Shown piece by piece: positions 26,362-34,933 of a DNA stretch of 64,000 nucleotides. How positions within the stretch are numbered: position 1 is the first letter of the stretch; every line of letters begins with the position of its first letter. The notes below the pieces were generated by a model that ran no database searches, was not told the DNA's origin, and saw nothing but the letters and a program-made list of their open reading frames with translations. The DNA is from Winkia neuii subsp. neuii DSM 8576 (GTDB lineage Bacteria; Actinomycetota; Actinomycetes; Actinomycetales; Actinomycetaceae), in NCBI RefSeq assembly GCF_000420405.1, contig NZ_ATUW01000006.1, positions 62,001 through 126,000 of the forward strand, in the 5' to 3' direction. A program made the translations under genes and the position numbers.

Positions 26362-27120
26362 GTGGCTACCGCCCTAATCACCGGAGCTTCTTCGGGCATC
26401 GGGCTCGAGTTTGCCCGCCAGTTAGCCGCACGTGGACACAACCTCGTGTTGGTAGCCCGAAATGAACAAAAACTGCAGGAAGTAGCTGCGAGCCTGGAGT
26501 GGGTAAAAGTCGAAGTACTCAGTGCAGACCTGGCTGAGGAAGCAGACACTCAAAAAGTGGCGGAGCGACTCAGGTCCACAGACCAACCCGTATCCCTGCT
26601 AGTAAATAACGCGGGTTTCGGCTTGGGGCAAAAATTTGTGGACGGCAGCTTGCAGCGGGAAGTAGACGCATTGAACGTGATGGTGCGGGCAGTAATGGTT
26701 CTCTCCCACGCCGCGGCGGGGGCCATGAAGGCTCGCGGCAGGGGCGCCATCGTAAACATTTCCTCGGTGGCTTCTTGGACTGCCGGGGGAACGTACGCGG
26801 CTCACAAAACCTGGGTAAACGTATTTTCTGAGGCGCTGGCCAGTGAATTGAAGGGCAGTGGGGTAACTGTTACCTCGGTGCGCCCCGGTACCACCGACAC
26901 CGACTTTTTCGACAAGATCGGTTTCGACTTTGCTACCTTGCCGACCATTGCCCGAATTACCCCCGGGCAGGTGGTGCATGAGGCAATGCGTGCGGTTGCG
27001 GCCGGCAAGGTCGAGGTCGTCCCCTCACTTACGTACAAGGTGGTCGACGCCCTCACCCATGTAAGCCCGCGCCCTCTTATAAGGCTTATTACAGGTAGGC
27101 CCAACTGGAGGATTCGATAG
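26362..27120 (+). CDS. Short-chain dehydrogenase/reductase (SDR)
   Basis: A 252-residue classical SDR. It shows the cofactor loop TGASSGIGLEFA (residues 7-18), an NNAGFG motif, the catalytic Ser in NISSVASW and the YxxxK pair in YAAHK. An Arg in VLVARN following the second strand suggests NADP(H). The GTG start directly follows the pyrE stop, and its stop overlaps the next GTG start by one base, so pyrE, this gene and the methyltransferase are cotranscribed. The substrate is unknown. Confidence 0.9.
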   Translation: MATALITGASSGIGLEFARQLAARGHNLVLVARNEQKLQEVAASLEWVKVEVLSADLAEEADTQKVAERLRSTDQPVSLLVNNAGFGLGQKFVDGSLQREVDALNVMVRAVMVLSHAAAGAMKARGRGAIVNISSVASWTAGGTYAAHKTWVNVFSEALASELKGSGVTVTSVRPGTTDTDFFDKIGFDFATLPTIARITPGQVVHEAMRAVAAGKVEVVPSLTYKVVDALTHVSPRPLIRLITGRPNWRIR

Positions 27121-27752
27121 TGGCAGAAGAACGGATTGATTCGCGGGAAGTGGGCGTGGGGCCTTACCCGGGAGGGCGCTCGGCATGGCCCGAAGACGCC
27201 CGTTTAGATCCCACGTTGCTCGAATACGGCGATCGGCGCAATGTGGCGGACAAATATAGGTATTGGCGCATGGAGGCGATTGTGGCGGACTTGGATTCTT
27301 CGCGTTCTGCGCTCGAGGTGGCGATCGAAAATCTAGACCACGATTTCAACATCGGTTCTATTGTGCGCAGCGCCAACGCATTCAATGCCGAGGCGGTGCA
27401 CATCGTGGGGAAGAAGCGGTGGAATCGGCGCGGTGCTATGGTCACCGACCGCTATTTGCACGTGGACAACGTGCCCGGGCCTGAACAGTTCGTCCAGATG
27501 ATGGTGCGGCGCGGCAAAACAATCATCGGCATTGACAATGTTGCCGGCTCTACCCCTATCGAGGAGGTCGAACTGCCGCGCGATTGCGTACTAGTTTTTG
27601 GTTCCGAATCTGAAGGACTCAGCGAACAAATGCGAGCCAATTGCGCTGCCATACACCACATAACCCAGTACGGTTCCACTAGGTCGATCAACGTGGGGGC
27701 AGCAGCTGCCGTGGCTATGTGGGCGTGGGCGCGGGTGCATTTGAGCCGCTAG
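27120..27752 (+). CDS. TrmH/SpoU-family RNA 2'-O-methyltransferase
   Basis: A 210-residue SPOUT methyltransferase. Motif 1 is NIGSIVRSANAF with the conserved Asn and Arg, motif 2 is VFGSESEGL, and motif 3 is GSTRSINVGAAAAVAMW, forming the trefoil-knot S-adenosylmethionine site. It probably methylates a ribose in tRNA or rRNA. The target cannot be assigned. It ends the pyrE-SDR operon. Confidence 0.9.
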   Translation: MAEERIDSREVGVGPYPGGRSAWPEDARLDPTLLEYGDRRNVADKYRYWRMEAIVADLDSSRSALEVAIENLDHDFNIGSIVRSANAFNAEAVHIVGKKRWNRRGAMVTDRYLHVDNVPGPEQFVQMMVRRGKTIIGIDNVAGSTPIEEVELPRDCVLVFGSESEGLSEQMRANCAAIHHITQYGSTRSINVGAAAAVAMWAWARVHLSR

Positions 27753-27815
27753 GGGGTTTGCTCGAGGCGAATATTGGCGATTGTTGGGACCTTGGCACTC
27801 GGAAAAAAATGTGAA

Positions 27816-27836
27816 ACAGGGTAAATTTATCCCTGT
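27816..27836. promoter_or_regulatory. Inverted repeat ACAGGG-N9-CCCTGT upstream of fba
   Basis: Six-base perfect arms flank an AT-rich centre, 30 bases before the fba start. Symmetry and position make it a candidate operator for a glycolytic or catabolite regulator. No regulator can be named from sequence. Confidence 0.4.
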
Positions 27837-27865
27837 AGCGATCCTCTAGTTAAAAGGAGATACCT

Positions 27866-28891
27866 GTGGCAATCGCAACCCCAGAGGTTTACGCCGAGAT
27901 GCTAGACCGGGCAAAGGAACAGAAGTTCGCCTACCCGGCAATCAACGTGACCTCTTCTCAGACTCTAACTGCTGCTCTGCGTGGTTTTGAGGAAGCCGAA
28001 TCTGACGGCATCATCCAGATTTCCGTCGGTGGCGCAGAATACTTCTCGGGTTCCACCAAGAAGGACCGCGTCGCTGGGTCCCTGGCAATGGTTGCCTACG
28101 CCCGTGAGGTTGCCAAGAACTACAACGTCACCGTTGCGCTGCACACTGACCACTGCGCCAAGCAGAACATCGATTCTTGGGTTCGTCCGCTGCTGGAACT
28201 GGAAGCCGAGGAAGTAAAGGCCGGCCGTGATCCGTTCTTCCAGTCGCACATGTGGGACGGTTCTTCCGTGCCGCTCGACGAGAACCTGAAGATCGGCCAG
28301 GAGCTGTTGGAGCTGTCGCAGAAGGCTAACACTATTCTCGAGGTCGAGATTGGTGTTGTCGGCGGCGAAGAAGATGGCATCAAGGGCGAAATCAACGAAA
28401 AGCTGTACACCACCACTGAAGATGGCATCAAGACTGTCGAGGCTCTGGGCCTAGGCGAAAAGGGCCGTTACCTGACCGCTCTGACCTTCGGCAACGTGCA
28501 CGGCGCCTACAAGCCCGGCTTCGTGAAGCTGCGTCCCGAGATCCTGGGCACCATTCAGGAAGAGGTGGGTGCCAAGTTCAACGCTGGCGACCGCCCGTTT
28601 GACCTGGTAATGCACGGTGGCTCCGGTTCTACTGCCGACGAGATCGCCACTGCGGTTCGCAACGGCGTCATCAAGATGAACGTCGACACCGACACCCAGT
28701 ACGCCTTCACCCGCCCCGTCGCCGCTTGGATGATGGAGCACTACGCCGGCGTTCTGAAGATCGACGGCGAGGTTGGCGTCAAGAAGCAATACGATCCGCG
28801 TTCTTGGGGCAAGGCTGCTGAAGCTGGCATGGCCGCTCGCGTTGTCGAGGCCTGCGAGCGTCTGGGCTCTAAGGGCACCAAGATGAAGTAA
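27866..28891 (+). CDS. fba: Class II fructose-bisphosphate aldolase
   Basis: A 341-residue zinc-dependent glycolytic aldolase. HTDHCAK contains the zinc His and catalytic Asp, and the GEEDG-like segment (VVGGEEDGI), the NVHGAYKPG loop and the VMHGGSGST phosphate loop are typical of the long (FbaA) subgroup. It cleaves fructose-1,6-bisphosphate to glyceraldehyde 3-phosphate and dihydroxyacetone phosphate. Codon choice is strongly biased to C-ending codons, as in highly expressed genes. GTG start after AAAAGGAGATACCT. It differs clearly from the shorter tagatose-type aldolase at 38148. Confidence 0.97.
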   Translation: MAIATPEVYAEMLDRAKEQKFAYPAINVTSSQTLTAALRGFEEAESDGIIQISVGGAEYFSGSTKKDRVAGSLAMVAYAREVAKNYNVTVALHTDHCAKQNIDSWVRPLLELEAEEVKAGRDPFFQSHMWDGSSVPLDENLKIGQELLELSQKANTILEVEIGVVGGEEDGIKGEINEKLYTTTEDGIKTVEALGLGEKGRYLTALTFGNVHGAYKPGFVKLRPEILGTIQEEVGAKFNAGDRPFDLVMHGGSGSTADEIATAVRNGVIKMNVDTDTQYAFTRPVAAWMMEHYAGVLKIDGEVGVKKQYDPRSWGKAAEAGMAARVVEACERLGSKGTKMK

Positions 28892-28907
28892 ATCCAACAT
28901 GGATTTG

Positions 28908-28938
28908 GGGGCTGGCGCGTTGCGTCAGCCCCATTTTT
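28908..28938 (+). terminator. Rho-independent terminator of fba
   Basis: An 11-pair stem (GGGGCTGGCGC with GCGTCAGCCCC, one wobble) is followed by ATTTTTCTT. Confidence 0.9.
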
Positions 28939-28957
28939 CTTAGGGGAAGAAAAGCAT

Positions 28958-30106
28958 ATGAAAATTGTGCTGGCGCCGGATTCGTTTAAGGGAACCTTGA
29001 GCGCCCCTCAAGCCGCAGCTGTAATGGGTAGAGCGGTAGGCGAGATATTCCCAGAGGCCGCCGTTCTGCAGGTGCCTATGGCTGACGGTGGGGAGGGAAC
29101 CGCCGAAGCTATTACTGTGGCGTTGGGCGGCAAGAAGCGGCACCTTTCCGTGTCTGGGCCGCTCGGTAAGGAGGTCGTGGCGACTTTTGGGATGGTTGCC
29201 AACAAACGGCTGGCAGTTATCGACATGGCCCAGTCCAGTGGACTAAACCTTGCTTTGGGTGGGAACATTTGGCAGGCGGACACGCGCGGGGTAGGCCAGC
29301 TTGTGAGGGCCGCGTTAGAGGAAGATCCCGAGCAAATAATTATTGGACTTGGAGGCAGTGGCACTAACGACGGCGGCGCCGGCTTCCTAGTTGGCTTGGG
29401 GGCGAGGCTGCTAGACGAAAACGGGCACGAGCTAGCACCAGTGCCGGCAAATTTGGCTCAGGTTAGCTGTATCGATACTTCCGGATTGGACAGAAAACTG
29501 TTGCAAACCCAGATCGTACTCGCCTGCGATGTAACGAATCCGCTTTCCGGCGAGGGCGGGGCTAGCTTCGTCTACGCTCCCCAAAAAGGGGCGAGTGCAG
29601 ATGACCTGCCAAAACTAGACGCCGCCCTTTCTCACTTCGGCAAGGTGCTGGCGCGGACCTTTGCCAAGGAGGTAACAACTACGCCCGGTGCTGGGGCGGC
29701 GGGTGGATTAGGGGCAGGGATTTTAGCAGCCACTAACGCGCGGGTGGTACGAGGAGTAGATGCTGTAATCGATGCTGTGGGCTTGAAAGCTCATCTAGTG
29801 GGAGCCGACTGGGTGTTTACGGGGGAAGGCAGACTAGACGGGCAAAGTGCTTTTGGCAAGACTCCGGTGGGGGTGGCAGAGGCTGCTCGCGCGAAGGCGG
29901 TGCCGGCGTTGTGCTTTGCCGGTAACGTGACCGACGAAGCGTACAAGCTAGTGCCAGAGTATTTCGCGGCAATATTTTCGACAATGCAGCGAGTTGTCCC
30001 CCTAGAGATAGCTCTAGCTGAGTGTGCGCCCTCACTTTATAGGGCGGTTGCCAACGCGTGCCGCACCATTAGAGAAACGCTGGAAATGGTGGCAAAACGT
30101 TCGTAG
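28958..30106 (+). CDS. Glycerate kinase, GarK/GlxK (type II) family
   Basis: A 382-residue protein opening with KIVLAPDSFKGTLSA, the signature of the family, followed by ADGGEGT (about residues 43-49) and the GLGGSGTNDGGAG loop (about 130-142). It phosphorylates D-glycerate, giving 2-phosphoglycerate in this family, and so feeds lower glycolysis. AGGGGAAG precedes the ATG. It lies just after the fba terminator. It is convergent with the PfkB gene across a 65-base spacer with only a weak hairpin. Confidence 0.93.
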   Translation: MKIVLAPDSFKGTLSAPQAAAVMGRAVGEIFPEAAVLQVPMADGGEGTAEAITVALGGKKRHLSVSGPLGKEVVATFGMVANKRLAVIDMAQSSGLNLALGGNIWQADTRGVGQLVRAALEEDPEQIIIGLGGSGTNDGGAGFLVGLGARLLDENGHELAPVPANLAQVSCIDTSGLDRKLLQTQIVLACDVTNPLSGEGGASFVYAPQKGASADDLPKLDAALSHFGKVLARTFAKEVTTTPGAGAAGGLGAGILAATNARVVRGVDAVIDAVGLKAHLVGADWVFTGEGRLDGQSAFGKTPVGVAEAARAKAVPALCFAGNVTDEAYKLVPEYFAAIFSTMQRVVPLEIALAECAPSLYRAVANACRTIRETLEMVAKRS

Positions 30107-30171
30107 CGTTTGAGCAACAGGTAGCCTTGCGGCAGGCTCTTGGCGGGAGCACTACTAGCAGGCGGCTGGCA

Positions 30172-31083
30172 TCAAAGGCGGTTCCCATCTAGAGTTCGTT
30201 CGATTTGGGCGCGGGTGGGCGAGGTGGCCGGGCCCCTGCGTGTGACAGTGAGTGCACCCGCAACGTTGGCGCGCTTTACCGCCCGAACGAGCGGAAGGCC
30301 GGCGAGTAGCGACGAACAAAACACTCCCGCGTGGGCATCACCTGCACCGTTAGAATCGACTGCCGTCACCGCCGGAGCCCCCACGTGTACTGGCGCATAG
30401 GCTTGTGGCTGATAAATGGTAGTGCCACTAGCGCCGGCACGGGCTAGTACGCTCACTTGGAAATGTTGGGCGAGGGCGGCTGGTGCCAGTTGGGTGCGCC
30501 TAGACAGTATTTCCAATTCGCGCTCGTTCGCGCTGACCACAGAACTAAGGCGAAGCAGCCTTCCAATATCGGGAATGTCGGCCACTACAGGGCTCACGTC
30601 CAACACTATTTGCCCAGCAGGCACAGTGGGCAGCCACTGCATGAGCGCCTTGCAGTTTTTAGGGTGCACAAACGAATAACCAGACAGGTAGACGACGTCC
30701 TCGGGAAAGAGTCGAACCTGCCCCAATTGTTCTTTCGTAACTTCGGCTTCAGCCCCAACTGTGGACACAAAAGTGCGTTCCGCCTGCGCGTCCGTAAGTG
30801 CTATACAAAAGCCGGTGTCCTGGCCCGGCGTTACCGGCAGCGCCACCGTGATGCCCTCATCCCGCATGGCAGAGCGGACAAGGTCTCCGAAGAACCCCGT
30901 ACCATGGGTGCCTAAGTGCAGCACTTGTGCACCGTCGCGGGCGGCCGCCGCCATAACGTTAAAACCACCTCCAGCGCAGAAAGCAGGTGAGGAAGCAAAA
31001 ATGTCCTCGCCAGCTTTGGGGATTGCAGCAACAGACATAGTTAGATCTACGATCGCTTGGCCAGTATGGATTAGACGTCCCAC
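30172..31083 (-). CDS. PfkB-family carbohydrate or nucleoside kinase (YegV-like)
   Basis: A 303-residue ribokinase-fold enzyme started at the GTG at 31083 (AAGGAGC upstream). The upstream stop and this start overlap as TAGTG. It shows FCAGGGFNVMAAAARDG near residue 36 and the anion-hole motif DSNGAGDAHAG with the catalytic Asp near residue 241. It is the last gene of an operon with an NCS1 permease and an ADP-ribosylglycohydrolase, matching the gene content of yegTUV in enterobacteria. The substrate is probably a ribosyl compound or nucleoside, but this is inferred. Confidence 0.87.
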   Translation of the reverse strand: MGRLIHTGQAIVDLTMSVAAIPKAGEDIFASSPAFCAGGGFNVMAAAARDGAQVLHLGTHGTGFFGDLVRSAMRDEGITVALPVTPGQDTGFCIALTDAQAERTFVSTVGAEAEVTKEQLGQVRLFPEDVVYLSGYSFVHPKNCKALMQWLPTVPAGQIVLDVSPVVADIPDIGRLLRLSSVVSANERELEILSRRTQLAPAALAQHFQVSVLARAGASGTTIYQPQAYAPVHVGAPAVTAVDSNGAGDAHAGVFCSSLLAGLPLVRAVKRANVAGALTVTRRGPATSPTRAQIERTLDGNRL

Positions 31084-32495
31084 TAGAAGCTCCTTCGTGC
31101 CAGAGGGGCGTAGCCAGCTGCGCCAACAATGAGCGCGAGCAGCCAAGCCAACCCTGACTGGCCCAACCAGGTGAAGTAGGCTGGGCCGGTAAAAAACGGG
31201 TGCGCGCCCTCGCCAATCTGGACGAACAAGCTTGCTACCAAGATAGAAACCAGCCAGGGAACCAACCCTGCCCAGCGGATGCCCCCGGTGTAGAAATAGG
31301 CTCCGCCACTAGACAAGTCGAGCAAATCTGGCCCGCTGTAGGTGTGGCGCACACACATATCCACTAAGAAAATGCCGATCCAGGCGGAAATGGGGATAGC
31401 CAGGATCGAAATGAAAGCCACGAAAGGACCATAAAAACCAGTTGCTACCAGCAAAAATAGTATTGCCCCCGTGGTAGTTACCGCCACGTCAACGACCACC
31501 GCCCACACTCGTCGAATGCGAATTCCCAAGGTCAGGGTAGTTAGACCAGCCGAATACACCGACAGGTGATTCGACAAGAGCAATCCCACTATCGAAGCAA
31601 TCAGATATATCGCGGCCACAGGGCCGGGCAGCGTTTGCCGGATCGCCTCCATCGGGTTAGGAGACGCCAACACCACCGAGTTGGACCCGCCAACAAGGCT
31701 GCCCATGCCAATCATGATCACCAGCGGTATTCCAGCCCCCGCGGCAGCAGAAACCACCAGCGCAGCAGCCTTTACAGAAGGGCGCTGGTAGCGGGCCATG
31801 TCAGCGCCAGAATTGGCCCAGCCGATGCCTGTGCCCGCAGCAATAATTCCCACCCCCGTGAGCACCCTGGCGGGCTCCGCACCGGTTTCGGAAACTAGCG
31901 CCGAAAAGTCCACTTGCCCGAGGAGAAACGCAGCCACCAGCAAATTCAGCACTCCGAAAATCCAAGTGGCCCACTTTTGCACGACCAAAATGGCAGCATG
32001 CCCGAGCACCGAAACGGCCACCGTCAAAGCCACAAATCCAACCACTCCGGCTATCGCCACAACGGGCGCCTTTGCGGCGGTTTCGGCCGTTCCAAAACAA
32101 TACGAGCAGAAGGTGACAAACGCCAGTGCCGCAGTTGCGGTATTTACTGTTTCCCATCCCAGGCGGGACACTAGCGACACGAACGTGGGGCCAATGTTGC
32201 CGCGCGTGCCGAACATCGCCCTCGACAAGGTCAACGAAGGGGCTGCCCCGTTCCTGCCTGCAATCGAGATAATGCCAACTACTGCGAAAGAACCCGCCGA
32301 GCCGATCACTGCCGCGAAAAGAGCCTGGGGCACGTTTAGCCCGAGGGCGATTAGGGAAACACCTAGCGGCAAGCCCAGCACCGAAATATTCGCTGCAAAC
32401 CACACCCAAAACAGTTCCAAGGGATTCCCGTTGCGCTCTTCGAGCGGAACTGGTTCTATGCCTCGCTGTTCTACGATTCCTAGAGTTTTACCCAT
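31083..32495 (-). CDS. NCS1-family nucleobase/nucleoside permease (CodB-like)
   Basis: A 470-residue membrane protein with about 12 helices. The N-terminal GIEPVPLEERNGNPLELFWV and WFAANISVLGLPLG segments are typical of the purine-cytosine permease branch of NCS1. Such proteins bring in cytosine, purines, allantoin or related compounds with a cation. It overlaps the upstream ADP-ribosylglycohydrolase by eight bases and the downstream kinase by one base, so the three are translationally coupled. The exact substrate is unknown. Confidence 0.9.
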   Translation of the reverse strand: MGKTLGIVEQRGIEPVPLEERNGNPLELFWVWFAANISVLGLPLGVSLIALGLNVPQALFAAVIGSAGSFAVVGIISIAGRNGAAPSLTLSRAMFGTRGNIGPTFVSLVSRLGWETVNTATAALAFVTFCSYCFGTAETAAKAPVVAIAGVVGFVALTVAVSVLGHAAILVVQKWATWIFGVLNLLVAAFLLGQVDFSALVSETGAEPARVLTGVGIIAAGTGIGWANSGADMARYQRPSVKAAALVVSAAAGAGIPLVIMIGMGSLVGGSNSVVLASPNPMEAIRQTLPGPVAAIYLIASIVGLLLSNHLSVYSAGLTTLTLGIRIRRVWAVVVDVAVTTTGAILFLLVATGFYGPFVAFISILAIPISAWIGIFLVDMCVRHTYSGPDLLDLSSGGAYFYTGGIRWAGLVPWLVSILVASLFVQIGEGAHPFFTGPAYFTWLGQSGLAWLLALIVGAAGYAPLARRSF

Positions 32496-33480
32496 GTGAG
32501 CGTTCTTCCCTCATTGCCACGAGCGGGCGCGCCAAGGCCGCAAAATCTAGCTCGTTTATTCTTTCTACCAACGCCACCTGCTCGTGGGGAAAACCAGCGC
32601 TGCCGTGGGCGGCCCCCAACATTGCCCCAGCAATGGCAGCAATAGTGTCAGTGTCCCCACCCAAGTTTGCGCCTTCCAACAGTGCCTCAAACGGGCGCTC
32701 TGCATAATGGACGGCAATAAGCAGGGCCGCAACAACCGATTCCTGCGACTGCAGCGAGGTGCCAACGACCTCGCGCAAAAACCGGGTGAAATCCGCACCC
32801 GAAAGATTCCGGCTCAGCTGTTCAAAGGTAGTAAAGCGGGCGGCAATGGTGGCTCCGGCAACCCAGTTACCCCGTGGACGCGAACAGGCGGCTACGCCCT
32901 CGGCAATCGCCTCGGGCAACGGAACCCCCTCCAACGCGCAACTAACGGTGACTGCCACCGCTACAGCCCCAGAAATACCAATGCTGGACCCGTGCGTTAG
33001 CTCAGTAATAGTTTGCACCCGCGAAATCAGTTCCGAACCGGGCCGGTAGGCAATACCCGCGGGGCAAATCCGCATTGCCGCCCCATTGGTAGCCCCCTCC
33101 TTGCCTACCTTGGCGATATCTGCGCCCTCGCGCACCAGCTGCAAAGCCGCTTTAGTGGAAGGGCCCAACAAATCGAGAGACCCCCTCGCCCGCATCTGCT
33201 CCTCCCAAGCGAGGAGCTGGCGAGCATAAGACCGGATCGAAAACCCGCCCTCAATTTGCTTGGCTAGAATTATTGCCTGTTCCGTGTCGTCAGTAACCCG
33301 TCCCGCCTCAAGCGAAGGCGCAATAGGTTGATCAGCGCTCGCGGATACCAAAGACTCTATGCGGCCATAGGTGGCTTGTATCTGAGTGGGCGACATCGAC
33401 TGGGTGGGCATCCCAAGCGCATCCCCGAGCGCCAGCCCAACTAGGGCGCCTTCGGCTCTATCTAATACCTGAGTGTGCAT
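32488..33480 (-). CDS. ADP-ribosylglycohydrolase-family protein (YegU-like)
   Basis: A 330-residue protein with the dinuclear-magnesium signatures of the family: LALGDALGMP (about 17-26), RVTDDTEQA (about 61-69) and the C-terminal GGDTDTIAAIAGAMLGA (about 271-287). Members hydrolyse N-ribosyl bonds in ADP-ribose adducts or small ribosyl compounds. It is the first gene of the operon with an NCS1 permease and a PfkB kinase, which points to a catabolic role on an imported ribosyl substrate rather than to protein de-ADP-ribosylation. Confidence 0.9.
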   Translation of the reverse strand: MHTQVLDRAEGALVGLALGDALGMPTQSMSPTQIQATYGRIESLVSASADQPIAPSLEAGRVTDDTEQAIILAKQIEGGFSIRSYARQLLAWEEQMRARGSLDLLGPSTKAALQLVREGADIAKVGKEGATNGAAMRICPAGIAYRPGSELISRVQTITELTHGSSIGISGAVAVAVTVSCALEGVPLPEAIAEGVAACSRPRGNWVAGATIAARFTTFEQLSRNLSGADFTRFLREVVGTSLQSQESVVAALLIAVHYAERPFEALLEGANLGGDTDTIAAIAGAMLGAAHGSAGFPHEQVALVERINELDFAALARPLVAMREERSHG

Positions 33481-33624
33481 AATTTTTCCTGATCGTTTTT
33501 TCTCACTCTACCTATCTACGCGAACGCGGAAGGGCAAGGTCCGCTAGGCATAACTTTTTTGTCCGCCAGCTGGGTGCATTAGATTGGAGGTAGTCAACTT
33601 TTCTATTGCCTTTAGGGGGCGAAT

Positions 33625-34899
33625 ATGCGGACTCGTTTTTCCAAGTTGCTTGCCGCAAGTTCAGTACTGTCACTATGCCTGTTAGCGGGATGCTCCGCTA
33701 ACAACCAAACGAAGCCCATCGAATTCTTGCACACCCTGCCGGACGGGCAGGGAATGGTGAAAGTAAGTCAAATGGTGCAAAAATGGAATAAAGAACATCC
33801 CGATACCCCGGTCAATGCAACCAAGTTTGATTCCGGGCTCGACGAACTAATAAAGAAGCTCGAACTGGATGTAAAAGCTTCCACCGCGCCGTGCCTGGCA
33901 ATGATGGGCTACAACGAAATCCCCGGCGTCTACACCAAATCGTTGGTACAAGACGTTACAAAAGAAGCAAAAAAATACCAAGGCAACTATTCGCCCTCGG
34001 CAGTGTCAATGACCGGCGTAGATGGAAAATTCTTCGGCCTGCCCACAGACACCGGCCCGCTAGTTTACTTCTACAACAAGACCGCATTCGATTCGCTGGG
34101 AATAAAACCCCCCAGCAACATTTCTGAATTCCGCCAAATAGGAAAAGTAGCTGCCGCCCACGGCAAATACGTGGCGGACTTTGAACCCGACGAATCCCCG
34201 TACTGGTTCTCCCCCCAGGCTATGGCTGCAGGCGACAAGTGGTATCGCATAAAAGACGGGCGCTGGCAGGTAAATGCCAATTCGGAAGGGGCCGCCCGCG
34301 TTTCTGAATTGTGGCAAGGGCTGCTAACAGACAAAGCCGCCCTGGCCCTGCCCAGGTGGGACGATAGGTTTAAAAAGGCTCTGCGCGAGGGCAAACTCAT
34401 CGGCACAGTTGGCGGGGCGTGGGAATCCCCACTTCTTGCCGAAGACATGGAAAAGACTAAGGACAAGTGGGCAATAGCTCAACTTCCCGATTTGGGGGCG
34501 GGCCCGGTTACTGCTCCCGACGGGGGATCGGCCGTAGTAGTTATGAAGGGGTGCAAAGTCCCACAAAAGGCCATGGAATTTGCCAATTGGTTCAACACGA
34601 ACGTCGACGATTTGGCTTCCCAGGGCTTGGTTGTGGCCGCCAAAAAGAGACCTAAAGACGATCCCCAGCTAAACGCCTTTTATTCTGGCCAAAGCGTGGT
34701 GGGAACAAATAAAGAGGCCGAAGCCAGGATGGTGGCAGAAACTTACTTTATTCCCGGTTACGATACCGTAGCTGAGGCTATAAAGCGCAAGGCAGGTGAG
34801 GTAGCTGAGGGCAGTGCCCCAGTTTCAGAAATATTTTCTACTGCTCAAAGTGCTTCTGTGAGAGTGCTGGAAGATCAGAAGTTGCCAGTGCAGAAGTAA
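33625..34899 (+). CDS. Sugar ABC transporter substrate-binding lipoprotein, orphan paralog
   Basis: A 424-residue family 1 solute-binding protein with a lipoprotein signal peptide ending at the lipobox LLAGC (Cys about residue 23). It is a clear paralog of the binding protein at 47176, sharing LPDGxGM, MVQKWNKEHPD, DTGPLVY and the C-terminal LEDQKLPV. No permease follows it: the next genes are convergent and belong to another system. It may share the permeases at 48519-50404 or act as a spare specificity subunit. AGGGGGCG precedes the start, and a symmetric terminator lies at its end. Confidence 0.92.
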   Translation: MRTRFSKLLAASSVLSLCLLAGCSANNQTKPIEFLHTLPDGQGMVKVSQMVQKWNKEHPDTPVNATKFDSGLDELIKKLELDVKASTAPCLAMMGYNEIPGVYTKSLVQDVTKEAKKYQGNYSPSAVSMTGVDGKFFGLPTDTGPLVYFYNKTAFDSLGIKPPSNISEFRQIGKVAAAHGKYVADFEPDESPYWFSPQAMAAGDKWYRIKDGRWQVNANSEGAARVSELWQGLLTDKAALALPRWDDRFKKALREGKLIGTVGGAWESPLLAEDMEKTKDKWAIAQLPDLGAGPVTAPDGGSAVVVMKGCKVPQKAMEFANWFNTNVDDLASQGLVVAAKKRPKDDPQLNAFYSGQSVVGTNKEAEARMVAETYFIPGYDTVAEAIKRKAGEVAEGSAPVSEIFSTAQSASVRVLEDQKLPVQK

Positions 34900-34933
34900 A
34901 TTTGAGGGGCGCCGAAGGGCGCCCCTCAAATTT
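34898..34933. terminator. Perfect bidirectional terminator between the orphan binding protein and a permease
   Basis: A 16-base perfect stem (AAATTTGAGGGGCGCC and its complement) with a four-base loop overlaps both flanking stop codons, so it can end transcription in both directions. Confidence 0.93.

Noticed and set aside
30107-30171. Terminator between the glycerate kinase and PfkB genes
   Set aside because: Only a five-base stem (AGCCT/AGGCT) is visible and there is no T-tract.
31798-32499. 233-residue forward-strand open frame opposite the NCS1 permease
   Set aside because: Low-complexity Thr/Pro/Ala translation typical of an antisense frame of a membrane protein gene.
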